A stretch of DNA of 64,000 nt from Flavobacterium hibernum (GCF_000832125.1 NZ_JPRK01000019.1:17665-81664), one strand, 5' to 3'; positions 8,188 to 17,375 are shown, counted from the stretch's first letter. Numbers and translations are program-made. The notes: generated from the sequence alone by a model not told the origin.

Positions 8188-9054
8188 ATGGAAACAGTCG
8201 TTGAAAATGTACCAATTGGAAAACCTAAATGGTTAAAGGTTAAACTTCCAATTGGCCAAAAATATACTGAACTTCGTGGTTTAGTCGATAAATATAGCTT
8301 AAACACCATTTGTACCTCAGGAAGTTGCCCAAATATGGGTGAATGTTGGGGCGAAGGAACAGCTACTTTCATGATTTTAGGAAACGTTTGTACTCGTTCG
8401 TGCGGATTTTGCGGTGTAAAAACTGGAAGACCTGAGACGGTAGATTGGGACGAACCTGAAAAAGTAGCACGTTCGATTAAAATCATGAACATTAAACACG
8501 CTGTTATTACAAGTGTCGACAGAGATGATTTAAAAGATGGGGGTTCTATTATTTGGATTGAAACTGTAAAGGCAATTCGTAGAATGAACCCAAACACTAC
8601 GCTTGAAACTTTGATTCCGGATTTTCAAGGAATGGAAAGAAATCTGGATCGAATTGTAGAAGCAAACCCAGAAGTAGTTTCTCATAATGTTGAAACGGTG
8701 CGCCGTTTAACTCGCGAAGTACGTATTCAGGCTAAATACGATCGTAGTTTAGAAGTTTTACGTTATTTAAAAGAAAAAGGAATTAACAGAACCAAATCTG
8801 GAATTATGTTAGGTCTTGGAGAAACTGAAGAAGAAGTTTTTCAGACTATGACAGATTTACGTAATGCGAATGTTGATGTTGTTACTATTGGTCAATACTT
8901 ACAACCAAGTAAAAAACATTTGCCGGTAAAAGAATTTATAACCCCTGATCAATTTGCTAAATACGAAAAGTTTGGTCTTGAATTGGGTTTCCGTCATGTC
9001 GAAAGTGGACCATTAGTACGTTCGTCATACAAAGCACAAAAACACATATTATAA
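8188..9054 (+). CDS. lipA: lipoyl synthase
   Basis: LipA inserts two sulfur atoms into octanoyl groups bound to lipoyl domains of 2-oxoacid dehydrogenases and the glycine cleavage H protein, using radical SAM chemistry in the cytoplasm. Both iron-sulfur cluster motifs are intact: the auxiliary cluster Cys42-x4-Cys47-x5-Cys53 and the radical SAM cluster Cys68-x3-Cys72-x2-Cys75. The C-terminal RSSY supplies the conserved Ser ligand. Length 288 is normal. No lipB is adjacent. The neighbour downstream is a GAPDH gene, so both relate to central carbon metabolism, but a large hairpin separates them. Confidence 0.97.
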   Translation: METVVENVPIGKPKWLKVKLPIGQKYTELRGLVDKYSLNTICTSGSCPNMGECWGEGTATFMILGNVCTRSCGFCGVKTGRPETVDWDEPEKVARSIKIMNIKHAVITSVDRDDLKDGGSIIWIETVKAIRRMNPNTTLETLIPDFQGMERNLDRIVEANPEVVSHNVETVRRLTREVRIQAKYDRSLEVLRYLKEKGINRTKSGIMLGLGETEEEVFQTMTDLRNANVDVVTIGQYLQPSKKHLPVKEFITPDQFAKYEKFGLELGFRHVESGPLVRSSYKAQKHIL

Positions 9055-9060
9055 AAGGTT

Positions 9061-9129
9061 ATTTGTTTAACTGTTTAATCGTTTAATCGCATTGATAAAA
9101 CGATTAAACAGCTGAACGATTAAACAAAT
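9061..9129. repeat. long imperfect hairpin between lipA and the GAPDH gene
   Basis: CTGTTTAATCGTTT (9071-9084) is followed after 13 bases by its exact complement AAACGATTAAACAG (9098-9111). The outer arms ATTTGTTTA (9061-9069) and TAAACAAAT (9121-9129) also pair, leaving a 9-base bulge on the right (CTGAACGAT). No clean T run follows. It may act as an attenuator, an RNA-stability element or a dispersed palindromic repeat. Confidence 0.6.
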
Positions 9130-9139
9130 AAACAAAATA

Positions 9140-10138
9140 TTGAAAACTAGAATAGCTATTAATGGTTTTGGAAGAATTGGCAGAAATTTATTTCGTTTAC
9201 TTCTAAACCATCCTGAAATTGAAGTTGTTGCTATAAATGACATCGCCGACAACAAAACTATGTCACATTTAATTAAATATGATAGTATTCACGGTGTTTT
9301 GCCTTTTAAGGTGAGTCATGATGAAACAGGAATTATTGTTAACGATAATCATTACTTATTTTTTCATGAAAAGAGCATTTCTAATTTAGATTGGAAAAGT
9401 CACAATATTGATTTTGTAATTGAATCTACAGGAAAATACAAAACGCACGAAGAACTAAATGCGCATATTGAAGCTGGAGCAAAAAAAGTAATCCTTTCGG
9501 CTCCATCAGAAGTTGATACTATTAAAACAGTTGTTTTAGGAGTTAATGAAAATATTTTAGACGGAAACGAAAATATTGTTTCAAACGCAAGTTGTACCAC
9601 AAACAATGCTGCCCCAATGATAAAAATCATTGATGAACTTTGCGGAATTGAACAAGCATACATTACAACTATACATTCTTACACCACAGACCAAAGTCTT
9701 CACGACCAACCACATAAGGATTTACGCCGTGCGAGAGGCGCAAGCCAGTCAATTGTTCCAACAACTACAGGTGCAGCTAAGGCATTAACGAAAATTTTTC
9801 CTAAATTGCATGAAAAAATCGGAGGTTGTGGAATTCGCGTTCCTGTTCCAGATGGTTCATTGACAGATATAACGTTTAACGTAAAACGTGCTGTTACAAT
9901 TGAAGAAATTAATAAAGCATTTGAAGAAGCCTCAAAAACAAATTTAAAAGGAATATTAGATTACACCGAAGATCCTATCGTTTCTGTTGATGTAATTGGC
10001 AATACACATTCGTGTTTGTTTGATGCACAACTTACCTCTGTTATTGACAAAATGGTAAAAGTTGTGGGTTGGTACGATAACGAAATTGGCTACTCATCAA
10101 GATTAATAGATTTGATTTTACTAATAAGAAAAACATAA
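9140..10138 (+). CDS. gapA: glyceraldehyde-3-phosphate dehydrogenase
   Basis: The enzyme oxidises glyceraldehyde 3-phosphate to 1,3-bisphosphoglycerate with NAD(P)+ in glycolysis or the reverse step in gluconeogenesis. The 332-residue product has the Rossmann motif INGFGRIGRN (7-16), the active-site block SNASCTTN with Cys152, His179 in TTIHSYTTDQ, and the RAARAAS-like RRARGASQS. The start must be TTG at 9140, because the conserved N-terminus begins right there and no ATG precedes it. The usual second Cys four residues after the catalytic one is replaced by Asn, a change seen in some paralogs. Bacteroidota often have two GAPDH genes, so the symbol is tentative. Confidence 0.93.
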   Translation: MKTRIAINGFGRIGRNLFRLLLNHPEIEVVAINDIADNKTMSHLIKYDSIHGVLPFKVSHDETGIIVNDNHYLFFHEKSISNLDWKSHNIDFVIESTGKYKTHEELNAHIEAGAKKVILSAPSEVDTIKTVVLGVNENILDGNENIVSNASCTTNNAAPMIKIIDELCGIEQAYITTIHSYTTDQSLHDQPHKDLRRARGASQSIVPTTTGAAKALTKIFPKLHEKIGGCGIRVPVPDGSLTDITFNVKRAVTIEEINKAFEEASKTNLKGILDYTEDPIVSVDVIGNTHSCLFDAQLTSVIDKMVKVVGWYDNEIGYSSRLIDLILLIRKT

Positions 10139-10164
10139 AATTCATTGTAAAAGCATTGCCATAC

Positions 10165-12336
10165 ATGAAATACCACCTTTTTATTGTTGTATGTTTATTA
10201 CATTCATTTTTGCACTCTCAAAATAAAAAGAGTGCAGATAGTGTTTCGTATTACAACAAGATGGTAGATAGCAATCTTAACAATAAAAAATACGACAAAG
10301 CAGTTTTTTACACCAAAAAGTCAATTGATTTTTGCGAATCAACTCACAAAAATGAGAATCTAGCCAATCAAACTTTTAAGCTTGGTAAAATTTACTACAA
10401 TCAAAAAAAATACGAAGAAGCGCTTAAAAACTTTCACAAAAGTGTTTCCTTATTTGATAATATAAGACCTACTTGCACTAAAGTTTTGGCATTGCATTAT
10501 ATTGGAGTTACCAATACAGCGCAAGGAAATTATGAAACTGCCGACATTTATTACAAAAAAGCCGACAATCTTTTAAATCATTTAAAAATTACGGATAGCG
10601 CAGAAGTCTTAAACTATCAAAAAGCGATGGCGTTAAAGACAAATCAAAATTTAGCAATGGCAGCTAAATCTTTTCGCGAAATCACAAAAAAACCAGATAA
10701 CCCTGCTATTATAAAAACCAAAATTGATTCTTATTATCAACTAGGTTTAATTGAATCTCAACTTAAACGAAATGATTCGGCTATTATTTATTTTGATAAT
10801 GCTTTAGATTATAATGCTAAAACGAATAATCTGGCTCAAAAATCAAAAATCATTTTTGCAATAAGCCAATACTACAAGCAGAACAAAAATTATGATCTTG
10901 CCTATTCTTATTTAGATGAGCATTATCAAATAGAAAATTATGTTTTAAAACTAAAAAATGCCAAATTAGATTTTAATGAATTTGAAAAATTCAAAAAAAA
11001 CCAAACGATAAATAATACTATCAAACGCGAAAGCGAAGAGAAAATTCAATTAAAAACATATCGCTATTCTAAATTGGTTAGTATTTTGGCCATTGCACTT
11101 ATATCGATTTTATCGCTCTTGAGTTTAGCTTTATATAAAAACAACATTATTCGAAATCAGAATAATTTACTTTTAAGAGAAAAAAATAAAGAGCTTATTC
11201 TAGCCAAAAATAAAGCCGAAAAAGCATCAAAAGCCAGATCAGAATTTTTATCTACAGTAAGTCATGAACTTCGAACTCCGTTAAATGCCATTAACGGAAT
11301 TACACATTTATTACTTGAAGATAAACCTAAAAAAAGACAACTTAAGTATCTTGAATCCCTAAAATTCTCAGGAAATTATCTGACTACTTTTATCAATGAA
11401 ATTCTTGAAATCAACAAAATCGATTCGACAAAAGTTGAAGTCGAGAACATAAGTTTCAATTTAAAAGAGTTACTTTTTAACATTCAGAGCTCTTTAAAAG
11501 AATTGGCAACTGCCAACAAAAACTATTTTAATCTAGAAATAGATGAATCTATTCCAGACAATTTAATTGGTGATCCAACCAAATTATCTCAAATCATATT
11601 AAACTTAATTAACAACGCTTTAAAATTTACTCAAAACGGACACGTTAATGTAATTGCAAAATTATATGCCGAGGAGGAAGATAATGCAACTGTTTACTTT
11701 GAAATTGTTGATACCGGAATTGGAATTCCAGAAGATAAACTACAAAGTGTTTTCGAAAGTTTCTCGCAAGGATCTATAGAAGTGAACAGAAAATATGGCG
11801 GCACCGGTTTAGGTTTAACTATTGTAAAAAAACTAATCGAACTTTTGGGCGGTGAAATAAAATTAAAAAGTGAGGTAGGCAAAGGTTCTACTTTTACCTT
11901 CAAATTAAACTTTAAGATTAACAAAGAACCGTTGGAAGTAATAGAAGAAGCAAAACCTTATAGCGATAAGCAATTGCAAAACAAATCGATTTTACTGATT
12001 GAAGACAACAAGATCAATCAAATGATAACTCGCAAAATGTTAGAAAACAAAGCGATTCAATGCGAGATTATCGACAATGGTGAAGATGCTGTTGAACTCT
12101 TGAAAGTAAAACGTTTTGATATGATTTTAATGGATGTTCACCTTCCTGGAATCAACGGTACAACTGCTACAAAACTCATTAGAGAATTTGATAAAACAAC
12201 ACCAATTATTGCTTTAACCGCAATTTCGCTCGACGAAAATAGGGATATGCTTTTGTCCTTTGGAATGAACGACGTTATTACAAAACCATTTGTTCCAGAC
12301 GAATTCTACTGCATTATTGCTAAATTTTTTGATTAA
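10165..12336 (+). CDS. hybrid sensor histidine kinase with TPR sensor and receiver domain
   Basis: The 723-residue protein has a signal peptide (1-18), a periplasmic region of about five tetratricopeptide repeats (about 30-290), one membrane segment (about 304-325), a coiled linker, a HisKA domain with His367 in STVSHELRTPLN, an HATPase domain with NLINNALKFT, DTGIGIP and GGTGLGL, and a receiver domain from about 608 with LLIEDNKINQ and phospho-acceptor Asp657 in LMDVHLPG. There is no DNA-binding output domain, so a separate Hpt protein or regulator must carry the signal. I chose ATG 10165 over the in-frame TTG 10156 because it starts a good signal peptide. The gene follows gapA by 26 bases and faces the NAD-kinase-like gene with a 9-base gap. 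Confidence 0.92.
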   Translation: MKYHLFIVVCLLHSFLHSQNKKSADSVSYYNKMVDSNLNNKKYDKAVFYTKKSIDFCESTHKNENLANQTFKLGKIYYNQKKYEEALKNFHKSVSLFDNIRPTCTKVLALHYIGVTNTAQGNYETADIYYKKADNLLNHLKITDSAEVLNYQKAMALKTNQNLAMAAKSFREITKKPDNPAIIKTKIDSYYQLGLIESQLKRNDSAIIYFDNALDYNAKTNNLAQKSKIIFAISQYYKQNKNYDLAYSYLDEHYQIENYVLKLKNAKLDFNEFEKFKKNQTINNTIKRESEEKIQLKTYRYSKLVSILAIALISILSLLSLALYKNNIIRNQNNLLLREKNKELILAKNKAEKASKARSEFLSTVSHELRTPLNAINGITHLLLEDKPKKRQLKYLESLKFSGNYLTTFINEILEINKIDSTKVEVENISFNLKELLFNIQSSLKELATANKNYFNLEIDESIPDNLIGDPTKLSQIILNLINNALKFTQNGHVNVIAKLYAEEEDNATVYFEIVDTGIGIPEDKLQSVFESFSQGSIEVNRKYGGTGLGLTIVKKLIELLGGEIKLKSEVGKGSTFTFKLNFKINKEPLEVIEEAKPYSDKQLQNKSILLIEDNKINQMITRKMLENKAIQCEIIDNGEDAVELLKVKRFDMILMDVHLPGINGTTATKLIREFDKTTPIIALTAISLDENRDMLLSFGMNDVITKPFVPDEFYCIIAKFFD

Positions 12337-12345
12337 TTTTTTTTT

Positions 12346-13266
12346 TCAAATAACTAAATTTGCCTTTTCTTTTGCAATACCAATTGTAGCAATGGAACCT
12401 GAATTAAAATTTAAAAAATCTGATTCTACACCATCAGAAAAAATAAATCCATTATTAGGCATAAATGATTGAATAATTAATTTTGATCGTTCAGTAATAA
12501 CTCCGGTGGTTGTATCAATTTGAGTTTTCTTACTAGCAAAAGGTTCTCTCACCGCAAACATCAATTGATTATCTTTTAACTTCACATATTTTTTACTTGA
12601 ATCTTTGTTGTCTATAAATTTATTTATCCCAAAACTCATATTAAAAACAGAACTCAACCAACCTGTTGAACCTGATTGAGTCGAAACGATAATACCAGAT
12701 GAAGAATGCTCTTCTGATTTATTATTAAAAGTTATTTTGTACCGAGCCGAAACATGAGAGGTTGCTCCTATAAAAAGATCATTAAAAGCTAACAATCTTT
12801 GCCCATCATTTAATTTAGCTTCTGCAAAAGAGGTCATTTTAGAGTTGTATTTATTTCTCATAACATCATCTACTGCTTTCAAAAAATTTTCATTATTAAA
12901 AGGCAGCAAAACTCCATCGAATCTTTCTTGATCAGGATTAACGGCAACAATTGGTATTTCACCAACATATTTAGCTGTATTCGCAACTAATCCATCCTGA
13001 CCAACAGTAACAACAACTTGGTTTTCATTAAAAATAAAAGAAGGTAAAAAACCTCTTTCCACTATTTTATTTTTAACTATAGCCGACAAATTTCTCTGAA
13101 CTTTTGAAAGAGAATCATGAAAAATTTCATGTTCTCTTTCATAATCAACAAAATCACCTCCTGAACGTTCTATATAAAACTTTGCTTGCGCTTTTGTATT
13201 GAATCGTTCAATTAAGGACTCCAATCTTGTTTTATTTTTTATAATTATCGCATATTCAATGCTCAT
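12346..13266 (-). CDS. NAD-kinase-like protein (ATP-NAD kinase fold), diverged
   Basis: The 306-residue product resembles NAD kinase in order and spacing of motifs, but with changes. The nucleotide-binding GGDG is GQDG (89-92) in VVVTVGQDGLVANTAKY; the NE motif is replaced by FND (161-163); the DGxxxxTPTGSTAY block reads SGIIVSTQSGSTGW (190-203). The N-terminal 80 residues are unlike standard NadK. The Gly-rich core and the Asp remain, so nucleotide binding is plausible, but true NAD phosphorylation is doubtful. Its ATG overlaps the end of the SPFH gene by four bases (13263-13266), which implies translational coupling and a shared task. I do not recognise a named function. Confidence 0.75.
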   Translation of the reverse strand: MSIEYAIIIKNKTRLESLIERFNTKAQAKFYIERSGGDFVDYEREHEIFHDSLSKVQRNLSAIVKNKIVERGFLPSFIFNENQVVVTVGQDGLVANTAKYVGEIPIVAVNPDQERFDGVLLPFNNENFLKAVDDVMRNKYNSKMTSFAEAKLNDGQRLLAFNDLFIGATSHVSARYKITFNNKSEEHSSSGIIVSTQSGSTGWLSSVFNMSFGINKFIDNKDSSKKYVKLKDNQLMFAVREPFASKKTQIDTTTGVITERSKLIIQSFMPNNGFIFSDGVESDFLNFNSGSIATIGIAKEKANLVI

Positions 13267-14282
13267 CTTCTATCTTTCTTATCATTCAATAAGTTATCAA
13301 GTAACTCTGGACTAATATTTAAATTCCCTATTTTCCCAGCATTTTCAGCCAACTCCCTAAAGGCAAGTGAAATATTAAACTTTGGATCAGCATTATTATT
13401 CAATGCAGTTAGCATTTTCCAATCTAAAGTTTTATAAGGTTTTAAAGTTGTTTCCAAAACATATCCCTGGGTTTCAGCTTCTTTTCTTTCATTTTCAGTT
13501 TTTTGCTCTAATAAAACCTTTCGTTGATTTTCAATTGCAATATCTGCCTGAACTTTCATTTCACGAAGTTTTAATTCATTTTCTGCTTTTTGAACTTCCG
13601 TTTCTGCTTGCTTTTCTGCAATTTGCTTATTCTTTTCCTCAATTGCAATCTCCGTATTTAGCTCACTTTCTTTAATTTTTCGCTCTTGTTCAACCGCAAA
13701 GTTTCTTCGGGCATAAATTGCTTGATCTGCTTCTTGTTGCAAACTCTCTCTAGTTTGAGTCTCTAACGCCCTAGCCATCTCAGGATTTGCTTTAATTGCC
13801 AAAATATTAATACTCAATATTTCAATTCCTAACATAGTTATTGCGGTAGAATTAGAAAGTCCATCAGTAATATTAGTTTCAACAGATTTTGCAGAACGTA
13901 TCGCTTCTTTTAAGCCCAATTGATGTATAAATGAAGATGTTGCTGTTTGAGCTTCGTTTACAATTGTTTGATTTAATTTTTCACTATCATCTTTCTTGTA
14001 AATACCATCACCATTTACAGTAAAATCTAAAACATCTGCTAATTGTTTTGGATTGCCAATTTTATAGGTAATCTGCCCTTGAATTGATACCGTTTGATAA
14101 TCCTTTGTAGTTTCATTAAAAATAAATGGCAAATTATTACTTCCAATAGGAACAGCGGAAATTGAAGTTGTAGGAGAATAATAAAAAAAAGAAAGTCCTC
14201 TTCCCTCTTTTGAAACCTGTCCATTTTTAAACTTAATAACATAAGTCATCGAATCGAACTTAATAAAATTTATTCCAAACAT
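13263..14282 (-). CDS. SPFH/band 7 domain protein without an obvious membrane anchor
   Basis: The 339-residue protein begins directly with an SPFH-like beta domain (YVIKFKNGQVSKEGRGLSFFYYSPTTS, then VSIQGQITYKI) and continues into a long helical region (about 170-280) very rich in Glu, Lys and Gln, ending with a short C-terminal domain. Stomatin, flotillin and prohibitin relatives usually have an N-terminal membrane segment; here I see none, so the protein may be soluble or bind membranes peripherally. SPFH proteins build large cage-like oligomers. The coupling to the NAD-kinase-like gene suggests that the ring recruits or scaffolds that protein. It follows lpxK by 65 bases on the same strand. 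Confidence 0.85.
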   Translation of the reverse strand: MFGINFIKFDSMTYVIKFKNGQVSKEGRGLSFFYYSPTTSISAVPIGSNNLPFIFNETTKDYQTVSIQGQITYKIGNPKQLADVLDFTVNGDGIYKKDDSEKLNQTIVNEAQTATSSFIHQLGLKEAIRSAKSVETNITDGLSNSTAITMLGIEILSINILAIKANPEMARALETQTRESLQQEADQAIYARRNFAVEQERKIKESELNTEIAIEEKNKQIAEKQAETEVQKAENELKLREMKVQADIAIENQRKVLLEQKTENERKEAETQGYVLETTLKPYKTLDWKMLTALNNNADPKFNISLAFRELAENAGKIGNLNISPELLDNLLNDKKDRR

Positions 14283-14347
14283 TTTTTTTACGGTCTTAGT
14301 TAATAATTCATTCTGTAATATCGAAATCTAATAAAATCATTTAATCG

Positions 14348-15364
14348 TTAAACAACTCTTTTTACAAATTCTAAAATCGTAGCATCAAAATTTTGTCTAT
14401 TAGCAATAAACGTACTTTTTATGGGCAAATAATACAATTGCGAAATTAAATTAGAATCCTTTAAACGAACGTAATCTTTCTCGGTTGTAATGATTTTTTT
14501 ATTTTGAGCTTTTTTCTGAATCTCTTCTAAATCGGCATCGGAAAAATGATGATGATCTGGAAAAGTCAAACATTCATCCGTTTCATTTTTTAAATAATCA
14601 AAGAAAGGTTTTGGTTTTGCAATTCCTGCCAAAAGTATTTTTGGCTCTTTTTTAATTTCAGAAACAGCTATTTTTTCATCTTTGCTATAAATTTCATCAT
14701 CATAATCGATAAAAGTAAAAAATATTTGCTGCGAGCAAGTCAGATTTAATTTCAAGCGAATTTCTTCTTGTTTTTCATTCGATAAATTGCTCGGGCATTT
14801 GGTAACCACAACAATATTGGCTCTATTGGCTCCACTTCTGCTTTCGCGCAAATTTCCTGTAGGTAACATAAAATCATCCGCATATAAATCATCAAAAGAA
14901 GTCAGTAAAATATAAAACCCAGCTTTTACTTTTCGGTGCTGATAAGCATCATCGAGTAAAATAATTTCAGGTTTCTCATTCTGCGAAAGCAATTGTGTAA
15001 TTCCGTTTGTTCTATTTGCATCAACTGCAACTTGAATGTTTGGAAATTTTTGATAAAATTGAAAAGGTTCATCTCCCAGAATTTCAGCATTTGAAGTTGC
15101 ATTAGCCAAAACAAAACCTTCCGATTTTCGTTTATAACCACGACTTAAAGTTGCCACTTTATATTTATCTGATAATAATCGGATTAAATACTCGATTTGA
15201 GGTGTTTTTCCCGTTCCGCCAACACTTAAATTTCCAACAGCAATAACTGGAACATTAAACGATGTTGATTTTAGAATTCCTTTATCAAAAAGAAAATTCC
15301 TAACTGTAGTAATGAATCCGTATAAAATAGCGAACGGAAAAAGTATTTTTCGAAGTACATTCAT
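14348..15364 (-). CDS. lpxK: tetraacyldisaccharide 4'-kinase
   Basis: LpxK phosphorylates the 4' position of the lipid A disaccharide at the inner membrane. The 338-residue product shows an N-terminal membrane-associated helix (about 5-28), the Walker A loop GNLSVGGTGKT (44-54), LLDDAYQHRKV (the DDxxQH catalytic block) and the late ATTEKDYVRL-type motif (ITTEKDYVRLKD). Length is normal. It heads a - strand group with the SPFH and NAD-kinase-like genes, though the 65-base gap and the unrelated roles make a functional link uncertain. The Nif3-like gene diverges from it. Confidence 0.95.
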   Translation of the reverse strand: MNVLRKILFPFAILYGFITTVRNFLFDKGILKSTSFNVPVIAVGNLSVGGTGKTPQIEYLIRLLSDKYKVATLSRGYKRKSEGFVLANATSNAEILGDEPFQFYQKFPNIQVAVDANRTNGITQLLSQNEKPEIILLDDAYQHRKVKAGFYILLTSFDDLYADDFMLPTGNLRESRSGANRANIVVVTKCPSNLSNEKQEEIRLKLNLTCSQQIFFTFIDYDDEIYSKDEKIAVSEIKKEPKILLAGIAKPKPFFDYLKNETDECLTFPDHHHFSDADLEEIQKKAQNKKIITTEKDYVRLKDSNLISQLYYLPIKSTFIANRQNFDATILEFVKRVV

Positions 15365-15493
15365 TTTACGAAAGTATAATATTTTTCGTTAATTTGTTTG
15401 ATGAATTTGTTGCAGGTTTTACGTTTCAAATTTTGTCCATCAATATCGAACTTGAAACAAGTAAAACCTGAAACCTGAAACTAAACGAAAAAA

Positions 15494-16588
15494 ATGAAAA
15501 TCAAAGATATAATAGAAGTTCTGGAACAAATGGCACCATTGGCTTACGCCGAAGATTTTGACAACGTTGGTCTTTTGGTCGGAGATTCTGAAACAGAAAG
15601 TTCCGGAGTTTTAGTTTGTCACGATGCTTTAGAAAATGTAATCGACGAAGCTCTTGCTAAGAATTGTAATTTAGTGGTTTGCTTCCACCCGATTCTTTTT
15701 TCGGGAATTAAAAAAATTACAGGAAAAAACTATGTCGAACGCGCCATTTTAAAAGCGATTAAAAATGACATTGCTATTTATGCCGTTCATACCGCGCTTG
15801 ACAATCATTCGGCTGGTGTAAATAAAATTTTCTGCGATGCTTTAGGTTTGGTGAATACCAAAGTCTTGATTCCAAAACAAAATTTCATTCAAAAATTAGT
15901 TACTTACACTACTCCGGACAACTCAGATAAAGTTCGAAATGCAATGTTTCAAGCCGGAGCCGGAACAATTGGTAATTATGACAATTGCAGTTTTAATACC
16001 GAAGGTTTTTTTACTTTTCAAGGAAACGAAAACAGCAATCCTGTAATTGGCGAAAAAGGAAAATTACACACGGGAACCGAAATAAAAATTGAAGTTGTTT
16101 TTGAAAAGCATTTACAATCTAAAATTTTAAAAGCCCTTTTTGCGAATCATATTTACGAAGAAGTTGCCTATGAGATTTATGATTTACAAAACGCTCACCA
16201 AAATATTGGTTTAGGAATGATTGGTGAATTTGAAACTGAAATGAATGAAAAAGAGTTTCTGCATTTTGTAAAAGATAAAATGATTGCCGACGGAATTCGC
16301 CATTCGGCCTTTATAGGAAAAAAGATCAAGAAAGTAGCTGTTTTGGGAGGCTCAGGAAGTTTTGCCATAAAAAATGCAATTATGGCTGGAGCCGATGCTT
16401 TTTTGACTGCCGATTTAAAATACCATCAATTTTATGAAGCTGAAAACCGACTACTTTTAGCCGATATTGGTCATTTTGAGAGCGAACGCTATACAAAAAA
16501 CTATATTGTTGATTATCTTCGAAAAAAAATCCTTAATTTTGCCATCATTTTATCAGAAGAAAATACAAATCCAGTTAAGTACTTATAG
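15494..16588 (+). CDS. Nif3-like dinuclear metal centre hexameric protein
   Basis: The 364-residue protein belongs to the Nif3/YbgI family (PF01784), sometimes listed as GTP cyclohydrolase 1 type 2 homolog. Metal-binding blocks are visible: FDNVGLLVGD, VVCFHPILFSGIKKITG, AVHTALDNHSAGVN, and near the end DLKYHQFYEAENRLLLADIGHFESE. The middle insert of about 120 residues is the domain found in longer family members. The function is uncertain; family members bind two metal ions and form hexameric toroids. The next gene starts 3 bases after the stop, and this gene order is familiar to me from other Bacteroidota. Confidence 0.92.
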   Translation: MKIKDIIEVLEQMAPLAYAEDFDNVGLLVGDSETESSGVLVCHDALENVIDEALAKNCNLVVCFHPILFSGIKKITGKNYVERAILKAIKNDIAIYAVHTALDNHSAGVNKIFCDALGLVNTKVLIPKQNFIQKLVTYTTPDNSDKVRNAMFQAGAGTIGNYDNCSFNTEGFFTFQGNENSNPVIGEKGKLHTGTEIKIEVVFEKHLQSKILKALFANHIYEEVAYEIYDLQNAHQNIGLGMIGEFETEMNEKEFLHFVKDKMIADGIRHSAFIGKKIKKVAVLGGSGSFAIKNAIMAGADAFLTADLKYHQFYEAENRLLLADIGHFESERYTKNYIVDYLRKKILNFAIILSEENTNPVKYL

Positions 16589-16591
16589 AAT

Positions 16592-17371
16592 ATGGCGAAT
16601 ACGAAAGAATTAAGTGTTGAGGACAAGTTAAGAGCAATATACGATTTACAGCTTATTGACTCTAGAATTGACGAAATCAGAAACGTGAGAGGTGAACTTC
16701 CTTTAGAAGTGGAAGATTTAGAAGATGAAGTTGCAGGTTTAAGCACGCGTTCAGAGAAACTGAAAAGTGAACTTGAGGTTATTGAAGATCTTATCAAATC
16801 GAAGAAAAACGCGATTGATGAGCACAAAGAGGTTATCAAAAAATACACAAAACAACAAGAATCAGTTCGTAATAATAGAGAATTTAACTCTTTGACTAAA
16901 GAGGTTGAGTTTCAAGAATTAGAAATTCAATTGGCTGAAAAGCAAATCAAAGAAATGAAAGCTTCTATCGAGCATAAAAAAGAAGTTATTTCTAACTTAA
17001 AAGAAAAACTTGACGCTAAAAGCTCACATTTAAAACATAAAAAATCTGAACTTGACGCTATCATGGCTGAAACTCAAAAAGAAGAAATCTTCTTATCTGA
17101 GAAATCTGCTGAGTATTCAGGTCAAATTGAAGAAAGATTATTAGCTGCTTACACTAGAATTAGAACTAGTGTTCGTAACGGTTTAGCTGTAGTATCTATC
17201 GAAAGAGGAGCTTCTGCAGGATCATTCTTTACAATTCCACCACAAACTCAAGTAGAGATTGCTTCTAGAAAGAAAATCATTACTGATGAGCACTCTGGAA
17301 GAATTTTAGTTGACAGCGCATTAGCTGAAGAAGAAAAAGAAAAAATGGAACAATTGTTCTCTAAATTCTAA
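16592..17371 (+). CDS. coiled-coil protein of the C4-type zinc-ribbon (CT398-like) family with lost cysteines
   Basis: The 259-residue protein is a long antiparallel coiled coil (about 10-180, rich in Glu, Lys and Leu, with VRNNREFNSLTKEVEFQE as a family mark) followed by the region that is a zinc ribbon in relatives. There the four cysteines are absent: the first knuckle reads ERGASAGSFF (Ser208 and Ser211 stand where Cys are expected) and the second reads TDEHSGRIL (Asp232 and Ser235). So the domain seems to keep its fold without zinc, or to have lost it. It is coupled to the Nif3-like gene by a 3-base gap. The family's role is unclear; some members are linked to RNA or nucleic acid binding. 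Confidence 0.88.
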   Translation: MANTKELSVEDKLRAIYDLQLIDSRIDEIRNVRGELPLEVEDLEDEVAGLSTRSEKLKSELEVIEDLIKSKKNAIDEHKEVIKKYTKQQESVRNNREFNSLTKEVEFQELEIQLAEKQIKEMKASIEHKKEVISNLKEKLDAKSSHLKHKKSELDAIMAETQKEEIFLSEKSAEYSGQIEERLLAAYTRIRTSVRNGLAVVSIERGASAGSFFTIPPQTQVEIASRKKIITDEHSGRILVDSALAEEEKEKMEQLFSKF

Positions 17372-17375
17372 ATAC

